From Gracilinema caldarium DSM 7334 (GTDB lineage Bacteria > Spirochaetota > Spirochaetia > Treponematales > Breznakiellaceae): a stretch of DNA of 64,000 nucleotides. Numbering within the stretch: the stretch's first letter is position 1; every line of letters begins with the position of its first letter. Both the position numbers and the translations under genes were made by a program. Location: assembly GCF_000219725.1 (NCBI RefSeq), contig NC_015732.1:1426001-1490000 (forward strand). The letters are read 5' to 3'. This document shows positions 8,768 to 17,527 of this stretch, one piece after another. The notes beneath the pieces are model-generated. The model worked only from the letters and a program-made list of their open reading frames with translations. It searched no databases and was not told the origin of the DNA.

Positions 8768-10516
8768 CTATTCAATCATGCTTTTCAACGCCTTTTCTGC
8801 ATTAGAACGTACAACTGGTGCTTTATCTGCTTCACTAAGTTTAATAAGATAGGGAATTCCTGCGTTGCTAAGGGGCGGACCAGAAAAACGGCACAGGGCT
8901 CCTATAGATTTGGCAATAGCAGCGAGAACACGTTCATCCTGACGGAATAAACCTGAATGCATAAGTTCTTCAAAGGCTGCCAGGGCGAGCCCTTCGGGAT
9001 CTACACCGATATGACCAATTGCAGTGGCAATTTCGGAAACCACAAGGTTGTCCGTTTCTTTTGTTGCTAAATTAGTTAAAAAGGGTATCGTTTCCCGTGA
9101 ACCTAGTCGGGCAAGGAGGCGGATTGCCCAGGAACGATACAAGGGCTGCACCGGAGGTTGCAGCTGAAAGGGCATGCCACGGTTTTGTTGTCCCGAAGAT
9201 GCAATATACATGAGTATTGCAAGACTTTCAGGTTCTTCAATACCAATTGTTCCGTTATCCAGTAATGATTCAATGTAAGATAGCTTGTTTATCAAATTGG
9301 ATTCGTTCAAGAAAAAGGGATCTGTTGTGATTTCTGGGTCTGCAAGACTTTCGAGCCGATAAATTCCTTCCGGAGCAGGGCCATAGATCGAACGGACTAC
9401 GGAACGAACCCGGTCCTCTAGTTTGTAGGCATAGAGTATCCAGTCATTTCCACCAGAATACAGAATGCCCTCATCGGAGAAGCCGGGGCTTGAAGCTGCT
9501 CCATCGATGGTAATGGTCCACAATCGTCTGCCATCTTCGGTAAAGCCCGTGGCACCAGAAAGCCTCTGCACATAGATACCCCGTTCATCAAACAGAAGGT
9601 AGGGCCGGGTATTGGTTTTCCCTGGTAGGGGAAAAGTTGTCTGTTCTCCATGTATTTTTACCGGTCCGGTACCGGTCCAAAGGATACGGTTGTTTTCTAA
9701 AGAAATGGTATGTAGTTGCCCTGAATCAAGGAGTACGGCAACTTTAGACCCGTTCCGATTCCCTGCGACAGGGATCCCTGATAGACTCGGAAGCTCCTTC
9801 TGAAGGCCAGTAAAACTGCGCCATTCGCCCTTGCCGTTCTGGTAATACACAAGGAATGAAGACTGTACAGACCCCGAAGTTGCCACCGGTGCAGATACAA
9901 GAACCGATGGGGTATCCGTAAGTTTGAGTCCATGAACCTTGCCGATTGGGGAAATGTTCAGGACCTGATTAGTTTTTAATGTGATAAGAATACCGCCACC
10001 TCCGTCAGACACCGGAGGCAATGCCAGGGGTGCATCAAGCTGGATCGCCCATCGCTGGTCCCCGGCGGCACTGATACAGAATATTGATTGTTCCAGGGGA
10101 ATAAAAAGCCGACCATCCCATCCGATGAGGGGACTTTCCACAACCATGCCAGGTATTTTTTTAGTCCAAAGGAGTCTCCCTGATCGATTTACCGCCATGA
10201 GGGTACCATCCTGACGGCAAATATAACTCGTTCCTTCTCTAGAACGGCTGACAAAGGGCATGAGTTTTCCCCTGGCATCAAATTGCCAGAGTGGTCGGCT
10301 GGTGTAGCTATAAGAACGGAGTATGCCGTCATCGGTTACCAAAACCACCGACTCGGCCTGAGCAACGGGGATACTTAATACTTTGCCTCCCAATGCCTGG
10401 CGCCACTTTGCCTCAGAGGCTTCCTGCTGACCAAATAATGAGCCATGTATGCCTATAGCGATTAGTAACCAGAGACTCCTAAAGTTGAGCTGTAGTATTA
10501 CCCGCAATCGGTTCAT
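8768..10516 (-). CDS. Secreted beta-propeller (PQQ-like) and HEAT-repeat protein
   Basis: A signal peptide (hydrophobic stretch followed by GSLFGQQ) precedes repeated blade-like segments such as GILRSYSYTSRPLWQFDARGK and TLMAVNRSGRLLWTKKIPG, typical of PQQ-like propellers. From about residue 400 the protein is alpha-helical with HEAT-like repeats (SRETIPFLTNLATKE, NAGIPYLIKLSEADKAPVVR). It is probably periplasmic and scaffold-like; no enzymatic motif is visible. Its ATG overlaps the stop of the upstream methyltransferase gene (TGATG), so the two are translationally coupled. Confidence 0.75.
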   Translation of the reverse strand: MNRLRVILQLNFRSLWLLIAIGIHGSLFGQQEASEAKWRQALGGKVLSIPVAQAESVVLVTDDGILRSYSYTSRPLWQFDARGKLMPFVSRSREGTSYICRQDGTLMAVNRSGRLLWTKKIPGMVVESPLIGWDGRLFIPLEQSIFCISAAGDQRWAIQLDAPLALPPVSDGGGGILITLKTNQVLNISPIGKVHGLKLTDTPSVLVSAPVATSGSVQSSFLVYYQNGKGEWRSFTGLQKELPSLSGIPVAGNRNGSKVAVLLDSGQLHTISLENNRILWTGTGPVKIHGEQTTFPLPGKTNTRPYLLFDERGIYVQRLSGATGFTEDGRRLWTITIDGAASSPGFSDEGILYSGGNDWILYAYKLEDRVRSVVRSIYGPAPEGIYRLESLADPEITTDPFFLNESNLINKLSYIESLLDNGTIGIEEPESLAILMYIASSGQQNRGMPFQLQPPVQPLYRSWAIRLLARLGSRETIPFLTNLATKETDNLVVSEIATAIGHIGVDPEGLALAAFEELMHSGLFRQDERVLAAIAKSIGALCRFSGPPLSNAGIPYLIKLSEADKAPVVRSNAEKALKSMIE

Positions 10517-11682
10517 CAAGCTCTCCGCAGAACTGCAAGGCTTTCTATATGGGATGTCTGTGGATAAAAATCATAGAACTCCAATCGTTCCAGGGTATAA
10601 CCTGCCTGAACAAGGCTTTTGCAGTCCCTTGCCTGGGTTGCTGGATCACAGGAAACATAAGCAATCAATGGTGGTCCTTCTGTAGAGAGATAGTTTCGAA
10701 GAGAAGGGGAAAGACCTTCCCGAGGAGGGTCCAGAACCATAAAACCATAACGATGAGCTTGATGTTTTGTCAGTGCCTGCTTTGCCCATTGTTCATCGCT
10801 CACTGCAAAGTAACGGGCCTGTGAGTGGGTAATGTTTTCCTTTGCTAATGCAAGAGCTTTTGGGTTCTCTTCCATAAGATCCAGCGCAGAAAAGATGTCC
10901 TGGATAAAATAGGCAAAGGTTCCCACTCCACAATACAGATCCCCTGCAGGAAGGCTGTGGTCTGCCTGAGCTGCTACGGATCGGACTGTTTCAAGCAGTT
11001 TTTCCAGGACTTGGGCATTACTCTGGAAAAAGACACCTGCATCCATATGAATTGGGGCACCTAAAAGCGGTACCGTTCCCCGTTGTTGTTTACCTTCTTG
11101 TAAGAACATATCGAAACGAGAATAAACGGTGAATCGATCAAGCGCAGGAGGCGGTACCAGTTCTTTAGCTTGCAAGGCTCGTTGAATACCTGCATTAGCA
11201 ATGGGACAGGTTTCTATGGGAAGTACCTGATCACTGGACCGTTCTTTTAAGCCCACCCGGCTTTGTCCTGTCTTTGGTTTTGGGACGCGGTGAAACTGCA
11301 TACGATTCCGGTATCCATAGGGTTCAGAGGCAACAATATTGATGTGTGGAAGGCGGTTTATGCCGCCAATTCTGGTAAAATGGTCCTGCAGCAATTGTTG
11401 TTTAATCTGCAGTTGCATAGTATAGGTTAGGTGCTGGAGGTTGCAGCCACCACAGTGCTGATAATACGGACAGGGGCTTTGGGTACGATGGGGCGATGCT
11501 TCATGAATCTTTTGCAGAGTTGCTCTGCCCCAGGAAGGGGTCTCTTCTGTGATAACTGCACTAACAAGGTCGCCCGGTGCGGTATAATCGATGAACAGAG
11601 TCTTTCCCTGCCAACGCAGAATTCCCGCCCCTCCGGCAGCAATAGACACTATGATGCCTGATACTTTTTCACCAATTGCCAT
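10516..11682 (-). CDS. 23S rRNA (uracil-5-)-methyltransferase, RlmD/RumA family
   Basis: This enzyme should methylate C5 of a uridine in rRNA using S-adenosylmethionine. It has an N-terminal TRAM-like segment, an iron-sulphur cysteine set (CPYYQHCGGCNLQHL plus a later CPIA), the SAM-binding DLYCGVGTFA, and the catalytic motif SCDPATQARD near the C terminus. The start at 11682 (MAIGEKVSG) gives the usual N terminus; there is no Shine-Dalgarno site, but TATATT at 11689-11694 lies six bases before the ATG. Which uridine it targets (RlmC, RlmD or TrmA-like) cannot be settled here. Confidence 0.85.
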   Translation of the reverse strand: MAIGEKVSGIIVSIAAGGAGILRWQGKTLFIDYTAPGDLVSAVITEETPSWGRATLQKIHEASPHRTQSPCPYYQHCGGCNLQHLTYTMQLQIKQQLLQDHFTRIGGINRLPHINIVASEPYGYRNRMQFHRVPKPKTGQSRVGLKERSSDQVLPIETCPIANAGIQRALQAKELVPPPALDRFTVYSRFDMFLQEGKQQRGTVPLLGAPIHMDAGVFFQSNAQVLEKLLETVRSVAAQADHSLPAGDLYCGVGTFAYFIQDIFSALDLMEENPKALALAKENITHSQARYFAVSDEQWAKQALTKHQAHRYGFMVLDPPREGLSPSLRNYLSTEGPPLIAYVSCDPATQARDCKSLVQAGYTLERLEFYDFYPQTSHIESLAVLRRA

Positions 11683-11688
11683 AAAGCG

Positions 11689-11694
11689 AATATA
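11689..11694 (-). promoter_or_regulatory. Candidate -10 element of the RlmD-type gene
   Basis: TATATT on the minus strand ends six bases before the ATG at 11682, so transcription would begin at the start codon. No clear -35 is visible and there is no Shine-Dalgarno sequence. Confidence 0.4.
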
Positions 11695-11700
11695 GCATGA

Positions 11701-11730
11701 TTGCCAGAACGATGGTATAGGGTTTAGAAT
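11701..11730 (+). promoter_or_regulatory. Sigma-70-type promoter of the hydrolase gene
   Basis: TTGCCA (11701-11706) and TAGAAT (11725-11730) are separated by 18 bases, each matching five of six consensus positions. Six bases separate the -10 from the ATG at 11737, so the predicted transcript starts at the start codon itself. There is no well-placed Shine-Dalgarno site. Confidence 0.6.
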
Positions 11731-11736
11731 ACTTTC

Positions 11737-12684
11737 ATGAAGGAACAAACTCGTTATATTTCATCAAAGGATGGAATACATATCTTTGTCCGTATCTGGA
11801 GTCCCGATGTATCACCCAGGGCGGTTGTACAGGTTGTCCATGGTATGGCGGAACATTCAAAGCGATATGGTCTTCTGGCAGAGGCCCTCTGTGCTGCGGG
11901 TATTGAGGTGTGGGCCGATGATCATCGTGGTCATGGTCAAACTGCACAATGCGGAAAAAATCCTCTCGATGCTGGTGGGTTGCTGGGGCATTGTGCTGAT
12001 AGAGACGGATTTTACAAAGTTGTGGCAGATCTGGAACTACTCAGTAGGGATATTCGGAAAGAGCGCCCAAATGTGCCACTATTTTTATTCGGTCACTCCT
12101 GGGGGTCTTTTCTTGCCCAGGCCTATATTGAGCAATTTGGACAAAACCTGGCGGGTTGTATACTTTCAGGAACCCGTGGCCCGGGAGGACCAGAAGAAGT
12201 TATTGGTGCAGCGCTGGCAGGGCTTATTGCAATTGTAAAGGGGGGCAAAAAATTCTCTCCCCTTGTGTATCGCCTCGCAGATGGCCCATATAACAAGGTT
12301 TTTAAGCCAAACCGTACCCAATTCGATTGGTTGTCTCGAGATAATGCGGAGGTCGATACCTATGTGGCGGATCCACTTTGCGGGTTTCCCTGTTCTGTTG
12401 CGTTTTATCGAGATCTCGCGCAGGGACTCCGAAGTATACATACCCAAGAGGCTATGGACAGAATACCAACAAATTTGCCAATATTTGTTTTTGCCGGTTC
12501 AGCAGACCCGGTGGGTGAAATGGGAAAGAGTCCCACAAAGCTGGTCGAAGCCTATAAACAGCTGGGGATTAAGGATCTGGAATTTATTCTGTACCCTGAA
12601 GGTCGGCATGAGATGCTCAATGAAATAAATAGGGAAGAGGTTATCCAGAATCTGCTTTCCTGGATCACTCGGCATCTGCATTAA
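11737..12684 (+). CDS. Alpha/beta hydrolase, monoacylglycerol lipase-like (lysophospholipase)
   Basis: This is a serine hydrolase of the YtpA/PldB/monoacylglycerol-lipase type, likely cleaving fatty acyl esters from lysolipids or monoglycerides in the cytoplasm or at the membrane. Visible features are the oxyanion motif VVHGMAEHSKRY, the nucleophile elbow GHSWG with Ser121, a probable acid in FAGSADPVG and the catalytic His in EGRHEML. No signal peptide is seen. It is divergent from the RlmD-type gene and starts a plus-strand pair with pcnB. Confidence 0.85.
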   Translation: MKEQTRYISSKDGIHIFVRIWSPDVSPRAVVQVVHGMAEHSKRYGLLAEALCAAGIEVWADDHRGHGQTAQCGKNPLDAGGLLGHCADRDGFYKVVADLELLSRDIRKERPNVPLFLFGHSWGSFLAQAYIEQFGQNLAGCILSGTRGPGGPEEVIGAALAGLIAIVKGGKKFSPLVYRLADGPYNKVFKPNRTQFDWLSRDNAEVDTYVADPLCGFPCSVAFYRDLAQGLRSIHTQEAMDRIPTNLPIFVFAGSADPVGEMGKSPTKLVEAYKQLGIKDLEFILYPEGRHEMLNEINREEVIQNLLSWITRHLH

Positions 12685-12711
12685 TATAACCCTATTTCTA
12701 ATGAGGCAACA

Positions 12712-13881
12712 TTGCGTTTCAGATATTCTACCGATGAACGTGGTCGCCCTGTAAAGAAGGCGATCGTTTATACTTCAGATGAACATCACATTAACAGCTT
12801 CGATGTCGATATCGAAGCTGTTCGTATTGTAGGTCGTTTAAAACAGGCGGGACATGAAAGCTTTATAGTGGGTGGAGCAGTCCGGGATCTTATTGTTGGT
12901 AAAAAACCAAAGGATTTTGATATTGTAACCAGTGCAAGCCCCTCACAAATCAAACGGCTTTTCAGAAATGCCCGGATTATTGGCCGGCGTTTCAGGCTTG
13001 TCCATGTTTATGTTGGTGATACGATTTATGAGGTGGCCACCTTTCGTTCCCTTAGAGATGGACACAACGGAAATACCTACGGAACCATAGAAGAGGATGT
13101 ACTCCGCCGAGATTTTACCCTGAATGCTCTTTTCTATGACCCAAAAGAACAGGTTGTTGTCGATTATGTGGAAGGTTTTAAGGATATCAAGACAAGGTTA
13201 ATCCGACCAATTATTCCTCTTTCGGTTATGTTTAAGGATGATCCAGTTCGGATGCTCAGGGCGGTAAAATATGCTGCCACAACGGGCTTTAGACTATCCT
13301 TACCGCTACGTTGGAAGATCAAACAGCAAGCTCACCTGCTTGATACGGTGTCGCCATCCCGGCGTACGGAAGAACTATTTAAAATTATCAATTCGGGAAA
13401 TTCCTTTGCTATTGTAGATCAACTTCTAAAATTTTCCCTTTACCAGTATCTTCAACCCAACGCAGTGAGTATGATGTCGTCCGATGCAAAGTTTAAAAAT
13501 CTATATATGCAGAGTCTTTTGGCATTGGATCAGCTTATTAAATGTGGCAAAGAGCTCCAGAGCGGTGAAGTTATAAGCTATTTTATAAGGGATTATCTTA
13601 ATACGATTGTAGATTGGAAACAGGAACCCTTCGAAGCCTACAGGGCAGCCCTTACCGCATGCCGGGCTTATGTGTTACCGATGAATCCACCCCGTATAGA
13701 GCTTGAAAATGCGGTACGGCTCCTGTTCCGAGAACATGGCATTGGCATTAAAAAAGCACGTACCTTTGAAAAGGGCCGGAACAAGGAAGCTATTCCTGAG
13801 CCTGCGAATGAAGCAACACAAGTCCCTGGAAGTCAGGGACCAAAAAAAAGGCGCCGCAGGCGTAAGAACAAGCCTACTTAA
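12712..13881 (+). CDS. pcnB: Poly(A) polymerase / tRNA nucleotidyltransferase family protein (PcnB-like)
   Basis: The N-terminal half is a class II nucleotidyltransferase: FIVGGAVRDLIVGKKPKDFD with the catalytic Asp pair, followed by RRDFTLNALFYD and DPVRMLRAVKYA. The C-terminal tail is strongly basic (KKRRRRRKNK), a PcnB-like trait that favours poly(A) polymerase over CCA-adding enzyme. The start is a TTG at 12712 with GAGG six bases upstream; no in-frame ATG lies near the family start. The end overlaps the convergent TPR gene by eight bases. Confidence 0.8.
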   Translation: MRFRYSTDERGRPVKKAIVYTSDEHHINSFDVDIEAVRIVGRLKQAGHESFIVGGAVRDLIVGKKPKDFDIVTSASPSQIKRLFRNARIIGRRFRLVHVYVGDTIYEVATFRSLRDGHNGNTYGTIEEDVLRRDFTLNALFYDPKEQVVVDYVEGFKDIKTRLIRPIIPLSVMFKDDPVRMLRAVKYAATTGFRLSLPLRWKIKQQAHLLDTVSPSRRTEELFKIINSGNSFAIVDQLLKFSLYQYLQPNAVSMMSSDAKFKNLYMQSLLALDQLIKCGKELQSGEVISYFIRDYLNTIVDWKQEPFEAYRAALTACRAYVLPMNPPRIELENAVRLLFREHGIGIKKARTFEKGRNKEAIPEPANEATQVPGSQGPKKRRRRRKNKPT

Positions 13882-15052
13882 ACCGTGGCAAAAGTTCCTG
13901 TACCTTAGCTTTATACCGTTCAGGGGCTGCAGCGGCAGCTTTTTCAAGATACTGTACCGCATCGGCTTTACGGCCAGCAGCCCCTGCATTAAGTCCTAAG
14001 GCATAATTCACCAGAGCTTCATCAGCCCCATAGAGTAGGGCAGATCGATAGTAATTCTCTGCCATATCGTATTTTTTCTGTTCATAGGACAGTAAGCCTA
14101 GGTAATAATGGGGAGCATAATGATGGGGTTGAAGATTCATGGCTGACAAAAACAGTACCTCTGCCTTAGGTAGATCCTTAGCACTATATGCCTGCCGACC
14201 TGCCTCTATAAGTTCTGCAAAGGTTTTTCGTTCTTTAATGTAATTCTGATACTCCTTACTAATTTCATCAATCTGAATCCATGGAATTATCCGTTCTAAC
14301 GCTAGTTTACTGTTCCCTTCCCGGCTTTCAGAAGGAGAAAGCGCCATGAAAATCTCATAGAGTGAACGGCGATATTCCTCGATATCAGTATTTAACAAAA
14401 ATGATACCAGAGCCCAGGAAGCTCCTTGTAACTTTGGTGAGGGAAGAGGACCCTGAATATCGGACATAATAACCGATTCAAGGCTTGGTGCGGTAGTTCC
14501 CCAGCTTTTTACCATATCGAGCCAGGCGAGGTTTTCTTCATAGGTCGCTTCACCCTTGGTCTGGTCATATCCCAGGGTAGCAAAATAAATAGCAAGCCCT
14601 TCCTGCAGCCAGGTAGGAGGATTCGGAACAAAGGCCCGCAAAAACTGCATGAAAGCCTGGTGGGGAAATGTGTTCAGTAAGGCTTCTGTATTCTCTAAGC
14701 GGACTAGTTCGTTTAAATCAGGTCTATTGTTGTAGTGGAGATACACCGCACCATTGCTCAGTGTCCCCAGTTTTGTTTGTATATAGGTATCATAGGCAGT
14801 TTTTGTTGTAAAGGATCGGACTACAAGGGGCTGACTTAATCGGGACAGAGAAAAACGGAAGAGCTTATTGTAGACTGAAAAACGAACATCCATTTCCATT
14901 GCAAGTGACTTTGCTGCTTCCTGCCCCCCCTCAGCATACACTTTATAATGGGTACCTGTAAATTCTGCAAATTGTGTATCTACAGCCTGAGCAGTCACGT
15001 TGATAGTGCGTAAACATACTAACATGAGCACTATCACCCATATTTTTTTCAT
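13874..15052 (-). CDS. Secreted peptidase-MA-like / DUF1570-type protein with C-terminal TPRs
   Basis: A signal peptide (MKKIWVIVLMLVCL) precedes a domain that resembles peptidase-MA-like proteins: the segment FPHQAFMQFLRAF followed by PTWLQEGLAIYFA. The usual HExxH is replaced by HQAFM, so metalloprotease activity is doubtful. From about residue 300, TPR-like repeats follow (AEVLFLSAMNLQPHHYAPHYYLG). The start at 15052 has GGAGG five bases upstream; the ATG at 15064 is part of that site. It is the last gene of a minus-strand operon with the P-loop/Asp23 and RluA-type genes. Confidence 0.7.
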   Translation of the reverse strand: MKKIWVIVLMLVCLRTINVTAQAVDTQFAEFTGTHYKVYAEGGQEAAKSLAMEMDVRFSVYNKLFRFSLSRLSQPLVVRSFTTKTAYDTYIQTKLGTLSNGAVYLHYNNRPDLNELVRLENTEALLNTFPHQAFMQFLRAFVPNPPTWLQEGLAIYFATLGYDQTKGEATYEENLAWLDMVKSWGTTAPSLESVIMSDIQGPLPSPKLQGASWALVSFLLNTDIEEYRRSLYEIFMALSPSESREGNSKLALERIIPWIQIDEISKEYQNYIKERKTFAELIEAGRQAYSAKDLPKAEVLFLSAMNLQPHHYAPHYYLGLLSYEQKKYDMAENYYRSALLYGADEALVNYALGLNAGAAGRKADAVQYLEKAAAAAPERYKAKVQELLPRFK

Positions 15053-15064
15053 GTCAACCTCCAT

Positions 15065-15931
15065 TTATTCGGTGATTTTGTCTATTATAATATTGACTTC
15101 TTCAATCAGTATACCCGTATAACGCTCTATCGTATCTATCAAGTATTGCTGTAATTCATGAATATTGCCAGATAGTTGGGTACCAAAGGGCACGTCGATG
15201 GTAATGACAAGCCGATACCCTTGACCGTCTTCTTTTACAACGATTTTCTTAATCCTGATATTGGGGTTAAATTCATCCACACAGTGGAGAACCATCTGAC
15301 TGAGGGCTGCTTCTGAAATAATTACCTTACCCCGTTTGGAATATTCCGGTCGTACCACTGATTTTTCATGGACCTTGGTGCTGGTTCCTACAGGAGGCAA
15401 AACACCCCGTTTTAAGAATACCCGGATTGCGTCGTAAAAAATATTAGGATAGTTACGTTTTACCTCGATGGAAGGAACGGGAATAACGTGTTTACCTTCG
15501 ATTTTCCTCGTTCGTATTGCCTTTTCTATTTCTTCCTGGGTGGCTATATCTTCTATTTTGATGATCTTGCTTGGCTGGGATAATTGCAGCCGGGCGGCAA
15601 TTTTATTCACCATTTTGATTGATGTGCCGAGGATAAGAATCTTTTTAAATTTTTCTGTCTGTAGTTTTCTGGCCACCTCGTCCCGATGGGCCTTATCATC
15701 GAACAGGGCTACTTTTACCGCTGCAAGGAAGGTTTTTTCCTTCTTTGCTGAATGTCCTGCCAGAATCCGGTTATCCCGAATTAAAAGGCCATCGTCGATA
15801 ATGAGATCAATACCATATTTTTGTGCTACCAGTTTTGCCCGGAAACTTTTCCCTGTCCCGCTTTCGCCGACAAGGGCGTATACCTTAACACCTTTGAAAA
15901 ACCAGAATATATCACTCAGTATGCGAAACAT
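15065..15931 (-). CDS. P-loop NTPase fused to an Asp23/Gls24 (DUF322) domain
   Basis: The N-terminal domain has a clear Walker A (ALVGESGTGKSF, around residues 19-30) and an IIDDG Walker-B-like strand. A DUF322 domain occupies about residues 200-288: GKVIISEAALSQMV, then VPFGTQLSGNIHELQQ and YTGILIEEVNIIID. Asp23/Gls24 proteins are usually small stand-alone envelope-stress proteins, so the fusion is unusual. ATP-dependent work at the envelope is inference. Its ATG overlaps the RluA-type stop (TAATG), so it is translationally coupled. Confidence 0.7.
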   Translation of the reverse strand: MFRILSDIFWFFKGVKVYALVGESGTGKSFRAKLVAQKYGIDLIIDDGLLIRDNRILAGHSAKKEKTFLAAVKVALFDDKAHRDEVARKLQTEKFKKILILGTSIKMVNKIAARLQLSQPSKIIKIEDIATQEEIEKAIRTRKIEGKHVIPVPSIEVKRNYPNIFYDAIRVFLKRGVLPPVGTSTKVHEKSVVRPEYSKRGKVIISEAALSQMVLHCVDEFNPNIRIKKIVVKEDGQGYRLVITIDVPFGTQLSGNIHELQQYLIDTIERYTGILIEEVNIIIDKITE

Positions 15932-16962
15932 TACTTTATTATAGCACCAAGAAGGTCCGTAATGGGAGTGGTTTCTTGAAGCCTTTGTATAAAAAGTCTT
16001 TGTTTTATTTCAGTAAACAATGTTTTCAGGTATATTACTTGAACATCCGGAAGCGGCGCCTGAATGCTGTCAGGAAGCCCAAGGTCTAACCGCCCAAGCC
16101 CTGCAAGTGTATAGGCATGGAGCACCCATGGTCGAGCCTGTTTTTTTGCCCCATATTTTATATCCCCCAGAAGCGGATACCCATGGTGTGCGGCCTGAAC
16201 TCGGATCTGATGGGTCCTTCCTGTTTCCAGTTTGATGAACACCAGGGTAGCAGGATTATGGGTATGAGCAGTATGAAACAGTGGATAGACCCTGGTTATC
16301 GCTTGTTTACCCGCGTCAGTTTCGCTCACAAGGTTACTCATCCGGCGGTTTTGGTCACGAATCAATGTATCTGTCCATTGGGCTGGCTCAGTCATACATC
16401 CTTGCAGCAGTGCCACATACCATTTTTCAAGCCGGTGTTCTCTCAGAGCAATGCTAAAACACTGGGCCCCCATCAGGTTTTTAGAAAAGGTGATAATACC
16501 GCTGGTTCCCTGATCGAGCCGATGGAGCGGTCCGGGCCTAAAGGAAAGGGAAGGAGACAGTTTTGGCCCTAGATAGGTCTGTACCGCTAGAGCTAGACTG
16601 TCCTTCCCGTGGACAGGAATACCAGCTTCCTTATTGATGAACAGCAAAGCTTCATTTTCAAAGAGTATTTGAAAGGATGGCCCCTTGTCTGTGCTCTGTA
16701 GCCGTACAGGTGGTGCCTTTGAAACCTTACCCCTTGTAATTGGAATCTTTTGTGGTGTTTCTGCAACAAGTTCAGGAATTTCCAAAATGGAGCCCAACTG
16801 AGGCTTAAATGAGGCCGGGACCGGCTTCCCATCAATATATACCTGGCCTTTTCTGAACATTTTATGAATTGCCGAAAGGGGGAGCTGGGGCAAGGCTTTC
16901 CGTACAATCCGGTCTAAACGCCGGTTCTGATCATTCTCGGTGATTTGTGCAGTAAAGGCCAT
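15931..16962 (-). CDS. RluA-family pseudouridine synthase
   Basis: This enzyme isomerises uridine to pseudouridine in rRNA or tRNA. An N-terminal S4 domain (NRRLDRIVRKALPQLPLSAIHKM region) is followed by the catalytic domain with LHRLDQGTSGI, whose Asp is the catalytic residue, and by KLETGRTHQIRVQ. The start at 16962 (MAFTAQITEN) gives the family N terminus; an in-frame ATG at 17034 would overlap the divergent gene. There is no Shine-Dalgarno site; TAGAAT at 16970-16975 lies seven bases before the ATG. RluC/RluD-like by architecture, target site unknown. Confidence 0.87.
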   Translation of the reverse strand: MAFTAQITENDQNRRLDRIVRKALPQLPLSAIHKMFRKGQVYIDGKPVPASFKPQLGSILEIPELVAETPQKIPITRGKVSKAPPVRLQSTDKGPSFQILFENEALLFINKEAGIPVHGKDSLALAVQTYLGPKLSPSLSFRPGPLHRLDQGTSGIITFSKNLMGAQCFSIALREHRLEKWYVALLQGCMTEPAQWTDTLIRDQNRRMSNLVSETDAGKQAITRVYPLFHTAHTHNPATLVFIKLETGRTHQIRVQAAHHGYPLLGDIKYGAKKQARPWVLHAYTLAGLGRLDLGLPDSIQAPLPDVQVIYLKTLFTEIKQRLFIQRLQETTPITDLLGAIIK

Positions 16963-16969
16963 ATATGGT

Positions 16970-16975
16970 ATTCTA
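16970..16975 (-). promoter_or_regulatory. Candidate -10 element of the RluA-type operon
   Basis: TAGAAT on the minus strand ends seven bases before the ATG at 16962. No convincing -35 is visible. The absence of a Shine-Dalgarno site suggests a leaderless transcript. Confidence 0.4.
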
Positions 16976-17024
16976 TCAAAAGCTAGTTCTTGACAAAAGG
17001 GCTTACATAGGGGATTGTTAGGCA

Positions 17025-17513
17025 ATGATTTCATTTATTCCGTTACGTACAGGGGATTTGTCAGCTTTTTTTGAAAACCCTGTTTTTTTATCGGCGATCA
17101 CAAGTCTTATTTTTGCACAACTCTTGAAAGCAATTATTGTACTCTTAAAAAATACTAAAAAATCTGCTAAAGAAATCGTAGCAACCCTGCTATGGAAAAC
17201 CGGTGGTATGCCATCAAGCCACTCTTCGCTGGTAACTGCCCTGGCTACCTCAGTTGCTTTTAAGGAAGGAATAGGTTCCACTTTGTTTATTGTAACCCTT
17301 TGTCTTGCCCTGATTGTGATTAGGGATTCTATGGGAGTACGGAGATCCGCAGGCTTACAAGCTAGGGCGCTGAATCTTTTAGGTAAACAGGTTGGCGATC
17401 GGCTTAACATTGAATATCATCAGGTTAAAGAAATTCAGGGCCATGCACCACTTGAGGTCCTGGTAGGTTCCCTTTTGGGTATACTCATTGCTGCAGCCTT
17501 TGCGCTTCTGTAG
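17025..17513 (+). CDS. DUF212 (divergent PAP2 / acid phosphatase-related) membrane protein
   Basis: This 162-aa membrane protein belongs to the DUF212 family related to PAP2/vanadium-haloperoxidase phosphatases. It keeps the family hallmarks KTGGMPSSHSSLVTALATS and IRDSMGVRRSAGLQARALN, with hydrophobic helices near the N terminus, around 90 and at the C terminus. A role in lipid or isoprenoid phosphate turnover is possible but unproven for the family. It lies 14 bases upstream of the next membrane-protein gene and may be cotranscribed with the Rnf-like operon. Confidence 0.8.
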   Translation: MISFIPLRTGDLSAFFENPVFLSAITSLIFAQLLKAIIVLLKNTKKSAKEIVATLLWKTGGMPSSHSSLVTALATSVAFKEGIGSTLFIVTLCLALIVIRDSMGVRRSAGLQARALNLLGKQVGDRLNIEYHQVKEIQGHAPLEVLVGSLLGILIAAAFALL

Positions 17514-17527
17514 GTGATTTTTTCATC

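Noticed and set aside
13874-15052. Active metalloprotease in the peptidase-MA-like protein
   Set aside because: The HExxH position reads HQAFM, lacking the catalytic Glu.
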